Shown one piece after another: positions 9,474 through 20,304 of a stretch of 64,000 nucleotides of DNA (position 1 is its first letter; each line of letters begins with the position of its first letter). The DNA comes from Rutidosis leptorrhynchoides (taxonomy: Eukaryota > Streptophyta > Magnoliopsida > Asterales > Asteraceae). The stretch lies in contig NC_092335.1 of NCBI RefSeq assembly GCF_046630445.1, positions 2,912,001 through 2,976,000 on the forward strand, in the 5' to 3' direction. The notes beneath the pieces are model-generated. The model worked only from the letters and a program-made list of their open reading frames with translations. It did no database searches and was not told the origin of the DNA. Position numbers and translations under genes: made by a program.

Positions 9474-12400
9474 TGTAGTGACCCGAACTTTTCCATGTTT
9501 ATATATATTAATTGAGATTGATATTTACATGATTAAATGTTTCCAACATGTTAAGCAATCAAACTTGTTAAGACTTGATTAATTGAAATATGTTTCATAT
9601 AGACAATTGACCACCCAAGTTGACCGGTGATTCACGAACGTTAAAACTTGTAAAAACTATATGATGACATATATATGGATATATATATAGTTAACATGAT
9701 ACTAGGATAAGTAAACATATCATTAAGTATATTAACAATGAACTACATATGTAAAAACAAGACTACTAACTTAATGATTTTTAAACGAGACATATATGTA
9801 ACGATTATCGTTGTAAAGACATTTAATGTATATATATCATATTAAGATATATTCATACATGATAATATCATGATAATATAATAATTTAAAATCTCATTTG
9901 ATATTATAAACATTGGGTTAACAACATTTAACAAGATCGTTAACCTAAAGGTTTCAAAACAACACTTACATGTAACGACTAACGATGACTTAACGACTCA
10001 GTTAAAATGTATATACATGTAGAGTTTTAATATGTATTTATACACTTTTGAAAGACTTCAATACACTTATCAAAATACTTCTACTTAACAAAAATGCTTA
10101 CAATTACATCCTCGTTCAGTTTCATCAACAATTCTACTCGTATGCACCCGTATTCGTACTCGTACAATACACAGCTTTTAGATGTATGTACTATTGGTAT
10201 ATACACTCCAATGATCAGCTCTTAGCAGCCCATGTGAGTCACCTAACACATGTGGGAACCATCATTTGGCAACTAGCATGAAATATCTCATAAAATTACA
10301 AAAATATGAGTAATCATTCATGACTTATTTACATGAAAACAAAATTACATATCCTTTATATCTAATCCATACACCAACGACCAAAAATACCTACAAACAC
10401 TTTCATTCTTCAATTTTCTTCATCTAATTGATCTCTCTCAAGTTCTATCTTCAAGTTCTAAGTGTTCTTCATAAATTCCAAAAGTTCTAGTTTCATAAAA
10501 TCAAGAATACTTTCAAGTTTGCTAGCTCACTTCCAATCTTGTAAGGTGATCATCCAATCTCAAGAAATCTTTGTTTCTTACAGTAGGTTATCATTCTAAT
10601 ACAAGGTAATAATCATATTCAAACTTTGGTTCAATTTCTATAACTATAACAATCTTATTTCAAGTGATGATCTTACTTGAACTTGTTTTCGTGTCATGAT
10701 TCTGCTTCAAGAACTTCGAGCCATCCAAGGATCCATTGAAGCTAGATCCATTTTTCTCTTTTCCAGTAGGTTTATCCAAGGAACTTAAGGTAGTAATGAT
10801 GTTCATAACATCATTCGATTCATACATATAAAGCTATCTTATTCGAAGGTTTAAACTTGTAATCACTAGAACATAGTTTAGTTAATTCTAAACTTGTTCG
10901 CAAACAAAAGTTAATCCTTCTAACTTGACTTTTAAAATCAACTAAACACATGTTCTATATCTATATGATATGCTAACTTAATGATTTAAAACCTGGAAAC
11001 ACGAAAAACACCGTAAAACCGGATTTACGCCGTCGTAGTAACACCGCGGGCTGTTTTGGGTTAGTTAATTAAAAACTATGATAAACTTTGATTTTAAAGT
11101 TGTTATTCTGAGAAAATGATTTTTATTATGAACATGAAACTATATCCAAAAATTATGATTAAACTCAAAGTGGAAGTATGTTTTCTAAAATGGTCATCTA
11201 GACGTCGTTCTTTCGACTGAAATGACTACCTTTACAAAAACGACTTGTAACTTATTTTTCCGACTATAAACCTATACTTTTCTGTTTAGATTCATAAAAT
11301 AGAGTTCAATATGAAACCATAGCAATTTGATTTATTCAAAACGGATTTAAAATGAAGAAGTTATGGGTAAAACAAGATTGGATAATTTTTCTCATTTTAG
11401 CTACGTGAAAATTGGTAACAAATCTATTCCAACCATAACTTAATCAACTTGTATTGTATATTATGTAATCTTGAGATACCATAGACACGTATACAATGTT
11501 TCAACCTATCATGTCGACACATCTATATATATTTCGGAACAACCATAGACACTCTATATGTGAATGTTGGAGTTAGCTATACAGGGTTGAGGTTGATTCC
11601 AAAATATATATAGTTTGAGTTGTGATCAATACTGAGATACGTATACACTGGGTCGTGGATTGATTCAAGATAATATTTATCGATTTATTTCTGTACATCT
11701 AACTGTGGACAACTAGTTGTAGGTTACTAACGAGGACATCTGACTTAATAAACTTAAAACATCAAAATATATTAAAAGTGTTGTAAATATATTTTGAACA
11801 TACTTTGATATATATGTATATATTGTTATAGGTTCGTGAATCAACCAGTGGCCAAGTCTTACTTCCCGACGAAGTAAAAATCTGTGAAAGTGAGTTATAG
11901 TCCCACTTTTAAAATCTAATATTTTTGGGATGAGAATACATGCAGGTTTTATAAATGATTTACAAAATAGACACAAGTACGTGAAACTACATTCTATGGT
12001 TGAATTATCGAAATCGAATATGCCCCTTTTTATTAAGTCTGGTAATCTAAGAATTAGGGAACAGACACCCTAATTGACGCGAACTCTAAAGATAGATCTA
12101 TTGGGCCTAACAAACCCCATCCAAAGTACCGGATGCTTTAGTACTTCGAAATTTATATCATATCCGAAGGGTGTCCCGGAATGATGGGGATATTCTTATA
12201 TATGCATTCTTGTTAATGTCGGTTACCAGGTGTTCACCATATGAATGATTTTTATCTCTATGTATGGGATGTGTATTGAAATATGAAATCTTGTGGTCTA
12301 TTGTTACGATTTGATATATATAGGTTAAACCTATAACTCACCAACATTTTTGTTGACGTTTAAAGCATGTTTATTCTCAGGTGAATATTAAGAGCTTCCG

Positions 12401-12724
12401 CTGTTGCATACTAAAATAAGGACAAGATTTGGAGTCCATGTTTGTATGATATTGTGTAAAAACTGCATTCAAGAAACTGATTTCGATGTAACATATTTGT
12501 ATTGTAAACCATTATGTAATGGTCGTGTGTAAACAGGATATTTTAGATTATCATTATTTGATAATCTACGTAAAGCTTTTTAAACCTTTATTTATGAAAT
12601 AAAGGTTATGGTTTGTTTTAAAAATGAATGCAGTCTTTGAAAAATGTCTCATATAGAGGTCAAAACCTCGCAACGAAATCAATTAATATGGAACGTTTTT
12701 AATCAATAAGAACGGGACATTTCA
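9474..12724 (+). repeat. 5' LTR of chromovirus copy A (3251 bp)
   Basis: Starts TGTAGTGACCC and ends GGGACATTTCA, followed two bases later by a tRNA-Met-type primer site. It carries the conserved block 12335-12380 ending in CTCAG|GT. The small ORFs at 10048-10281 (plus) and 11713-11976 (minus) recur in every copy simply because the LTR does; they have no recognisable domain. Confidence 0.95.
12335..12382 (+). promoter_or_regulatory. Conserved LTR core block with splice-donor-like end
   Basis: The sequence from AACTCACCAAC to TTTATTCTCAG|GT recurs in all LTR families of the window in matching orientation (18395 in L2, 27773 in L3, around 28759-28803 in the second element, 63137-63185 in the last). 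It contains a small hairpin in several copies (ACCAAC...GTTGA). Placement near the LTR 3' third suits the transcribed R/U5 region. Confidence 0.55.
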
Positions 12725-12726
12725 GT

Positions 12727-12739
12727 TGGTATCCGAGCG
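12727..12739 (+). promoter_or_regulatory. Primer-binding site of copy A
   Basis: TGGTATCCGAGCG follows the LTR by two bases. It matches the plant initiator tRNA-Met complement TGGTATCAGAGC except for one base, as expected for the minus-strand primer site. Confidence 0.85.
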
Positions 12740-12933
12740 TTGGTCTTAGAGAACCAGAAAATTTGCATTAGTGTGTCTTATCGAGTTTGTTAGGATGCAT
12801 TAGTGAGTCTGGACTTCGACCGTGTTTTCTTTAAAAATGATTGCTTAACATTTTTGTTGGAAACTATATATTTTTAACATATGAATATTATGTGATATAT
12901 TAATCTCTTATCGTGTTTGATATTATGTGATAG

Positions 12934-13548
12934 ATGTCTACCTCTAGAACAAGTCCCATTGACTCACCTAATAATAATGAAGAGTCAAATGTAAATTGGA
13001 ATGATTCGTGGACTGATTCACAAGTTCCCGAAGAGGAACCGGAAGAAGAGTCGGAACCGGAAGAAGAATCGGAACCGGAAGAAGAATCGGAACCGGATGA
13101 AGAAATAGAACCGGTGGGGGAAATAATAAAACAGTTAAGTAAAAGAAAATCCTCAACCAACCGACCAAGGTTAATTATGGTCAATGGTGTTTCCGCCAAG
13201 GAAGCAAAATATTGGGAGGATTACCAATTCTCCGATGAATCGGATTCCGACGAGAATTCCGATGATGTTATAGAAATTACCCCAACTGAATTTAAAAAGG
13301 CAAAAGAAAATAATAAGGGAAAGGGCATAAAAATAGAGAAATCTAATTCCAACCCCGGTGAACTTTATATGTATCGTCAACCCCCGAAGTCCTTAAGTTG
13401 TAACAATGACCCGGGAACCTCTAAACCACCAGGTTTTTCTAAACCAATGTGGACAACGACGGCTCGTATTAGGGGAACATCATATATCCCTAGAAACTTG
13501 GCAAAACGAACCAAAACCGAAGAAGAAGAAACGAGCGAGTCGGAATAA
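12934..13548 (+). CDS. Acidic ORF of chromovirus copy A, upstream of the F-box ORF
   Basis: A 204-codon ORF whose ATG directly follows an AG (GATAG|ATG). Residues about 30-55 are tandem EPEEES repeats. The middle carries a Ser/Asp/Glu cluster (SDESDSDENSDD) and a lysine-rich patch, and the C-terminus is basic then ends ETSESE. I do not recognise a family. It is not the usual gag: the real gag with zinc knuckles follows further downstream. Copy B keeps the same frame with nearly all residues conserved, which suggests coding. The charge pattern suggests an intrinsically disordered protein. Function unknown. Confidence 0.6.
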   Translation: MSTSRTSPIDSPNNNEESNVNWNDSWTDSQVPEEEPEEESEPEEESEPEEESEPDEEIEPVGEIIKQLSKRKSSTNRPRLIMVNGVSAKEAKYWEDYQFSDESDSDENSDDVIEITPTEFKKAKENNKGKGIKIEKSNSNPGELYMYRQPPKSLSCNNDPGTSKPPGFSKPMWTTTARIRGTSYIPRNLAKRTKTEEEETSESE

Positions 13549-13670
13549 GATAGTTGTATTCGTGTGGTGTAATATATGTAATATAGTGTTCTTATGCTTT
13601 ATGATATATGTAAAAATTGCTTGTATTAATAAGTATTTTTTTTATGAATCTAACTCTTGTCTATTTTACA

Positions 13671-13671
13671 G
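13671..13671 (+). promoter_or_regulatory. Possible splice acceptor before the F-box ORF
   Basis: CTTGTCTATTTTACAG ends at 13671, 14 bases before the F-box ATG (13686), and is repeated in copy B (ends 19265). It is a good plant 3' splice site and could pair with the CTCAG|GT donor in the LTR to make a subgenomic mRNA. Inference only. Confidence 0.4.
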
Positions 13672-13685
13672 TTTAAAAACACAAA

Positions 13686-14369
13686 ATGGATAGACAACCC
13701 AATATTTTAAGAGACCTACCCGGAGACATGATTGATGAAATCTTGTCTAGAGTCGGCCAGAATTCCTCGGCACAACTATTTAAGGCGAGATCAGTTTGTA
13801 AGACATTCGAAGAACGTTCCAAGAATGTCTTTGTTTATAAGAGACTTTCGTTTGAAAGATGGGGGATATCACATTGGGAAACCCATAAGTTACGATGTGT
13901 TTACTTTGACGCATATATTGCGGGGAACCCAAATGCTATTTTACGCAACGGGTTAAGAAATTATTTTGACTCAATATATCCGAATATTGGACTTCGTGAT
14001 TTAGAAAAAGTGGCTAACATGCAACATAAAGAAGCATGTTATGCTTACAGATTAGTAATGTTCGCTTCTCACCAAAGTGAGAACAAGAACATCGGGCTAC
14101 AACTATTAAACAAAACATTTCCACAAGTGAAGGAGTCGGTAATTGGGGTAAGAAATGAGGTTTTTAGATTATTACGGGACTGTTGGACATTACGTAACCC
14201 TCGTCCCTTTGACGACGTTACAACACGCTGTCTTATCAACGGCCATAACGGTTATGTTGCACAAGACCAAGGATGGGAAGTAGTCCTAGTAAAACCAGAA
14301 TGCATGACTTGTTTCTTGACGTATGAATTACGTGTCTTTATTGCCTTTGCTGAACGACTTGTGTACTAG
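13686..14369 (+). CDS. F-box protein ORF carried by chromovirus copy A
   Basis: This 227-codon ORF begins with a recognisable F-box (residues about 7-45: LPGDMIDEILSRVGQNSS, then ARSVCKTF). F-boxes bind SKP1 and recruit targets to SCF ubiquitin ligases. Residues about 95-150 (YFDSIYPNIGLRDLEK, NMQHKEACYAY) resemble the Sel1-like/alpha-helical region of plant F-box proteins of the At2g35280 type. It lies inside the retroelement, between the acidic ORF and gag, not in host flanks, and a second intact copy at 19280-19963 differs at about a dozen residues. A captured host gene maintained by the element is the likeliest origin. No introns are seen, consistent with capture from mRNA. Confidence 0.8.
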   Translation: MDRQPNILRDLPGDMIDEILSRVGQNSSAQLFKARSVCKTFEERSKNVFVYKRLSFERWGISHWETHKLRCVYFDAYIAGNPNAILRNGLRNYFDSIYPNIGLRDLEKVANMQHKEACYAYRLVMFASHQSENKNIGLQLLNKTFPQVKESVIGVRNEVFRLLRDCWTLRNPRPFDDVTTRCLINGHNGYVAQDQGWEVVLVKPECMTCFLTYELRVFIAFAERLVY

Positions 14370-14557
14370 CTAGAATTATCTTCACAACTATCTTGTATCA
14401 AAGTTATTGTGTGCTATATTTCATGCTTTATGTAAAATAAGTGGTATTGTAAGTTTGTAAAATATTGTATAAAAGTTTGAACGCGAAATATTATTATAAT
14501 CAGTTTTTCATATAGAATTGTAGTAGTTGAATTGTATATTAGCTACTAAGTATGAAC

Positions 14558-14578
14558 TTAACGGGTAGGTACTACCCG
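14558..14578 (+). promoter_or_regulatory. Internal palindromic copy of the polypurine-tract motif, copy A
   Basis: CGGGTAGGTACTACCCG, preceded by TTAA, repeats the motif just before the 3' LTR (TTTAACGGGTAGGTAC at 24896-24911), but continues into a palindrome. It sits between the F-box ORF and gag. Related palindromes occur inside the other families at 33240, 42125 and 53411. Confidence 0.6.
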
Positions 14579-14710
14579 AATTTAAACTTATAAAATGCTA
14601 ATATGAAGAAAAAGCTTTTATAAATGAGTTCATATTATGCTACGAAATACTATTAACTACTCTTAATATTCTGTATGATTAACTTGTTCCATTTAACTAT
14701 TTTGAAGGAA

Positions 14711-15360
14711 ATGGCACCGACTACTCGACACACCGTGAATATGAATGAAGAGGAATTCCGTACTTTTCTAGCTTCAAACATAGCCGCAGTACAGGCTGCG
14801 CTACATACCAACAATAACCTTGGATCTAGCAGTACAGGAAATCGTGTAGGATGCACCTACAAAGAATTCACTGCCTGCAAACCTTTGGAATTTGATGGAA
14901 CCGAAGGACCGATCGGATTGAAACGGTGGACCGAGAAGGTCGAATCGGTGTTTGCCATAAGTAAGTGTACTGAAGAGGACAAAGTAAAGTACGCTACGCA
15001 TACCTTCACATGTTCTGCGTTAACATGGTGGAATACCTATCTAGAGCAAGTGGGACAAGACGATGCGTACGCACTACCGTGGTCAGCATTCAAGCACTTG
15101 ATGAACGAGAAGTACCGTCCCAGAACCGAGGTCAATAAGCTCAAGACAGAACTTAGAGGGTTACGAACCCAAGGATTTGATATTACCACGTACGAAAGAC
15201 GATTCACAGAATTGTGCCTATTGTGTCCGGGAGCATTCGAAGATGAGGAAGAGAAGATCGACGCGTTTGTGAAAGGATTACCGGAAAGAATCCAAGAAGA
15301 TATAAGTTCACACGAGCCCGCCTCCATACAACAGGCATGTAGAATGGCTCACAAACTCGT
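14711..15360 (+). pseudogene. Truncated gag of chromovirus copy A
   Basis: Begins [16 protein letters not shown] like the complete gag-pol at 20305 and is nearly identical to it for about 216 codons, then stops at the LTR junction at 15360/15361. The bases CTCGT (15356-15360) would be the left target duplication of the insertion of copy B. No nucleocapsid or pol sequence remains for this copy. Confidence 0.9.
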
Positions 15361-18300
15361 TGTAGTGACCCGAACTTTTCCATGTTTATATATATTAATT
15401 GAGATTGATATTTACATGATTCAATGTTTCCAACATGTTAAGCAATCAAACTTGTTAAGACTTGATTAATTGAAATATGTTTCATATAGACAATTGACCA
15501 CCCAAGTTGACCGGTGATTCACGAACGTTAAAACTTGTAAAAACTATACGATGACATATATATGGTTATATATATAGTTAACATGTTTTTATTATAAGTA
15601 TGTATCTCATTAGGTATTTTAACAATGAGTTATATACATAAAAATGAGACTATTAATTTAAGAAACTCGAAAACGATATATATAACGATTATCGTTATAA
15701 CAACGTCTTACTAGGTACATATGAATCATATTAAGATATTGATACACTTGGTTAATTATGTTAAATGATAAGTAAATATATTATTAAGTGTATTAACAAT
15801 GAAATACATATGTAAAAATAAGACTACTAACTTAATGATTTCGAAACGAGACATATATGTAACGATTATCGTTGTAACGACATTTAACTGTATATATATC
15901 ATACTGAGATATATTATATATCATAATATCATGATAATATAACAATTTAATATCTCATTTGTTATAATAAACAATGGGTTAACAACATTCAACAAGATCG
16001 TTAACCTAAAGGTTTCAAAACAACATTTACATGTAACGACTAACGATGACTTAACGACTCAGTTAAAATGTATATACATGTAGTGTTTTAATATGTATTC
16101 ATACACTTTTGAAAGACTTCAATACACTTATCAAAATACTTCTACTTAACAAAAATGCTTACAATTACATCCTCGTTCAGTTTCATCAACAATTCTACTC
16201 GTATGCACCCGTATTCGTACTCGTACAATACACAGCTTTTAGATGTATGTACTATTGGTATATACACTCCAATGATCAGCTCTTAGCAGCCCATGTGAGT
16301 CACCTAACACATGTTGGAACCATCATTTGGCAACTAGCATGAAATATCTCATAAAATTACAAAAATATGAGTAATCATTCATGACTTATTTACATGAAAA
16401 CAAAATTACATATCCTTTATATCTAATCCATACACCAACGACCAAAAACACCTACAAACACTTTCATTCTTCAATTTTCTTCATCTAATTGATCTCTCTC
16501 AAGTTCTATCTTCAAGTTCTAAGTGTTCTTCATAAATTCCAAAAGTTCTAGTTTCATAAAATCAAGAATACTTTCAAGTTTGCTAGCTCACTTCCAATCT
16601 TGTAAGGTGATCATCCAACCTCAAGAAATCTTTGTTTCTTACAGTAGGTTATCATTCTAATACAAGGTAATAATCATATTCAAACTTTGGTTCAATTTCT
16701 ATAACTATAACAATCTTATTTCAAGTGATGATCTTACTTGAACTTGTTTTCGTGTCATGATTCTGCTTCAAGAACTTCGAGCCATCCAAGGATCCATTGA
16801 AGCTAGATCCACTTTTCTCTTTTCCAGTAGGTTTATCCAAGGAACTTAAGGTAGTAATGATGTTCATAACATCATTCGATTCATACATATAAAGCTATCT
16901 TATTCGAAGGTTTAAACTTGTAATCACTAGAACATAGTTTAGTTAATTCTAAACTTGTTCGCAAATAAAAGTTAATCCTTCTAACTTGACTTTTAAAATC
17001 AACTAAACACATGTTCTATATCTATATGATATGCTAACTTAATGATTTAAAACCTGGAAACACGAAAAACACCGTAAAACCGGATTTACGCCGTCGTAGT
17101 AACACCGCGGGCTGTTTTGGGTTAGTTAATTAAAAACTATGATAAACTTTGATTTAAAAGTTGTTATTCTGGGAAAATGATTTTTATTATGAACATGAAA
17201 CTATATCCAAAAATTATGGTTAAACTCAAAGTGGAAGTATGTTTTCTAAAATGGTCATCTAGACGTCGTTCTTTCGACTGAAATGACTACCTTTACAAAA
17301 ACGACTTGTAACTTATTTTTCCGACTATAAACCTATACTTTTCTGTTTAGATTCATAAAATAGAGTTCAATATGAAACCATAGCAATTTGATTCACTCAA
17401 AACGGATTTAAAATGAAGAAGTTATGGGTAAAACAAGATTGGATAATTTTTCTCATTTTAGCTACGTGAAAATTGGTAACAAATCTATTCCAACCATAAC
17501 TTAATCAACTTGTATTGTATATTATGTAATCTTGAGATACCATAGACACGTATACAATGTTTCGACCTATCATGTCGACACATCTATATATATTTCGGAA
17601 CAACCATAGACACTCTATATGTGAATGTTGGAGTTAGCTATACAGGGTTGAGGTTGATTCCAAAATATATATAGTTTGAGTTGTGATCAATACTGAGATA
17701 CGTATACACTGGGTCGTGGATTGATTCAAGATAATATTTATCGATTTATTTCTGTACATCTAACTGTGGACAACTAGTTGTAGGTTACTAACGAGGACAG
17801 CTGACTTAATAAACTTAAAACATCAAAATATATTAAAAGTGTTGTAAATATATTTTGAACATACTTTGATATATATGTATATATTGTTATAGGTTCGTGA
17901 ATCAACCAGTGGTCAAGTCTTACTTCCCGACGAAGTAAAAATCTGTGAAAGTGAGTTATAGTCCCACTTTTAAAATCTAATATTTTTGGGATGAGAATAC
18001 ATGCAGGTTTTATAAATGATTTACAAAATAGACACAAGTACGTGAAACTACATTCTATGGTTGAATTATCGAAATCGAATATGCCCCTTTTTATTAAGTC
18101 TGGTAATCTATGAATTAGGGAACAGACACCCTAATTGACGCGAATCCTAAAGATAGATCTATTGGGCCTAACAAACCTCATCCAAAGTACTGGATGCTTT
18201 AGTACTTCGAAATTTATATCATATCCGAAGGGTGTCCCGGAATGATGGGGATATTCTTATATATGCATCTTGTTAATGTCGGTTACCAGGTGTTCACCAT

Positions 18301-18694
18301 ATGAATGATTTTTATCTCTATGTATGGGATGTGTATTGAAATATGAAATCTTGTGGTCTATTATTATGATTTGATATATATAGGTTAAACCTATAACTCA
18401 CCAACATTTTTGTTGACGTTTTAAGCATGTTTATTCTCAGGTGATTATTAAGAGCTTCCGCTGTCGCATACTTAAATAAGGACGAGATTTGGAGTCCATG
18501 CTTGTATGATATTGTGTAAAAACTGCATTCAAGAAACTTATTTTGTTGTAACATATTTGTATTGTAAACCATTATGTAATGGTCGTGTGTAAACAGGATA
18601 TTTTAGATTATCATTATTTGATAATCTACGTAAAGCTTTTTAAAACCTTTATCTATTAAATAAAGGTTATGGTTTGTTCTAAAAATGAATGCAG
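15361..18694 (+). repeat. Internal LTR (copy B 5' LTR), 3' end deleted
   Basis: Starts TGTAGTGACCC like the outer LTRs. It has about 200 extra bases near 15580-15790 that look like a diverged second copy of the neighbouring segment, a longer form than the two 3251-bp outer LTRs. The last ~90 bp of the LTR, the primer site, leader and the first third of the acidic ORF are missing: LTR sequence through AATGAATGCAG is fused directly to the acidic ORF at about 18694. Without a primer site this copy could not replicate from this LTR. Confidence 0.9.
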
Positions 18695-19143
18695 AAATAG
18701 AACCGGTGGGGGAAATAATAAAACGGTTAAGTAAAAGAAAATCCTCAACCAACCGACCAAGGTTAATTATGGTCAATGGTGTTTCCGCCGAGGAAGCAAA
18801 ATATTGGGAGGATTACCAATTCTCCGATGAATCGGATTCCGACGAGAATTCCGATGATGTTATAGAAATTACCCCAACTGAATTTAAAAAGGCAAAAGAA
18901 AATAATAAGGGAAAGGGCATAAAAATAGAGAAATCTAATTCCAACCCCGATGAACTTTATATGTATCGTCAACCCCCGAAGTCCTTAAGTTGTAACAATG
19001 ACCCGGGAACCTCTAAACCACCAGGTTTTTCTAAACCAATGTGGATCACGACGGCTCGTATTAGGGGAACATCATATATCCCTAGAAACTTGGCAAAACG
19101 AACCAAAACCGAAGAAGAAGAAGAAACGAGCGAGTCGGAATAA
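18685..19143 (+). pseudogene. Acidic ORF of copy B, N-terminally deleted and fused to an LTR start codon
   Basis: Same protein as 12934-13548 but lacking the first ~56 residues, including the EPEEES repeats. The deletion places an ATG from LTR sequence (18685) in frame, giving a 152-codon ORF. The rest is nearly identical to copy A, with one extra glutamate in the C-terminal run. Confidence 0.75.
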
Positions 19144-19279
19144 GATAGTTGTATTCGTGTGGTGTAATATATGTAATATAGTGTTCGTATGCTTTATGAT
19201 ATATGTAAAAATTGCTTGTATTAATAAGTATTTTTTTATGAATCTAACTCTTGTCTATTTTACAGTTTAAAAACACAAA

Positions 19280-19963
19280 ATGGATAGACAACCCAATATT
19301 TTAAGAGACCTACCCGGAGACATGATTGATGAAATCTTGTCTAGAGTCGGCCAGAATTCCTCGGCACAACTATTTAAGGCGAGATCAGTTTGTAAGACAT
19401 TCGAAGAATGTTCCAAGAATGTCTTGGTTTATAAGAGACTTTCGTTTGAAAGATGGGGGATATCACATTGGGAAACCCATAAGTTACGATGTGTTTACTT
19501 TGACGCATATATTGCGGGGAACCCAAATGCTATTTTACGCAACGGGTTAAGAAATTATTTTGACTCAATATATCCGAATATTGGACTTCGTGATTTAGAA
19601 AAAGCGGCTAACATGCAACATAAAGAAGCATGTTATGCTTACGGATTAGTAATGTTCGCTTCTCACCAAAGTGAGAACAAGAACATCGGGCTACAACTAT
19701 TAAACAAAACGTTTCCACAAGTGACGGAGTCGGTAATTGGGGTAAGAAATGAGATTTTTAGATTATTACGGGACTATTGGACATTACGTAACCCTCGTCC
19801 CTTTGACGACGCTACAACACGCTGTCTTATCAACGGCCATAACAGTTATGTTGCACAAGACCAAGGATGGGAAGTAGTCCTAGTAAAACCAGAATGCATG
19901 ACTTGTTTCTGGACGTATGAATTACGTGTCTTTATTGCCTTTGCTGAACGACTTGTGTACTAG
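19280..19963 (+). CDS. F-box protein ORF carried by chromovirus copy B
   Basis: Second full-length copy (227 codons) of the retroelement F-box protein. The F-box (LPGDMIDEILSRV...VCKTF) and the YFDSIYPNIGLRDLEK region are intact. Differences from copy A include R-to-C after FEE, F-to-L (NVLVYKR), V-to-A (EKAANM), R-to-G (YAYGL), K-to-T (QVTES), V-to-I, C-to-Y and G-to-S, with no stop or frameshift. The upstream acceptor-like CTATTTTACAG and ATG context are preserved. Confidence 0.8.
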   Translation: MDRQPNILRDLPGDMIDEILSRVGQNSSAQLFKARSVCKTFEECSKNVLVYKRLSFERWGISHWETHKLRCVYFDAYIAGNPNAILRNGLRNYFDSIYPNIGLRDLEKAANMQHKEACYAYGLVMFASHQSENKNIGLQLLNKTFPQVTESVIGVRNEIFRLLRDYWTLRNPRPFDDATTRCLINGHNSYVAQDQGWEVVLVKPECMTCFWTYELRVFIAFAERLVY

Positions 19964-20151
19964 CTAGAATTATCTTCACAACTATCTTGTATCAAAGTTA
20001 TTGTGTGCTATATTTCATGCTTTATGTAAAATAAGCGGTATTGTAAGTTTGTAAAATATTGTATAAAAGTTTGAACGCGAAATATTATTATAATCAGTTT
20101 TTCATATAGAATTGTAGTAGTTGAATTGTATATTAGCTACTAAGTATGAAC

Positions 20152-20172
20152 TTAACGGGTAGGTACTACCCG
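20152..20172 (+). promoter_or_regulatory. Internal palindromic copy of the polypurine-tract motif, copy B
   Basis: Identical to 14558-14578 and at the same place between the F-box and gag ORFs. Confidence 0.6.
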
Positions 20173-20304
20173 AATTTAAACTTATAAAATGCTAATATGA
20201 AGAAAAAGCTTTTATAAATGAGTTCATATTATGCTACGAAATACTATTAACTACTCTTAATATTCTGTATGATTAACTTGTTCCATTTAACTATTTTGAA
20301 GGAA

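Noticed and set aside
10048..10281. 77-codon ORF repeated at 16109 and 25486, and 87-codon minus ORF repeated at 11713, 17774 and 27151
   Set aside because: They repeat only because the LTR repeats; no domain, no start context, and the third base does not vary preferentially between copies.
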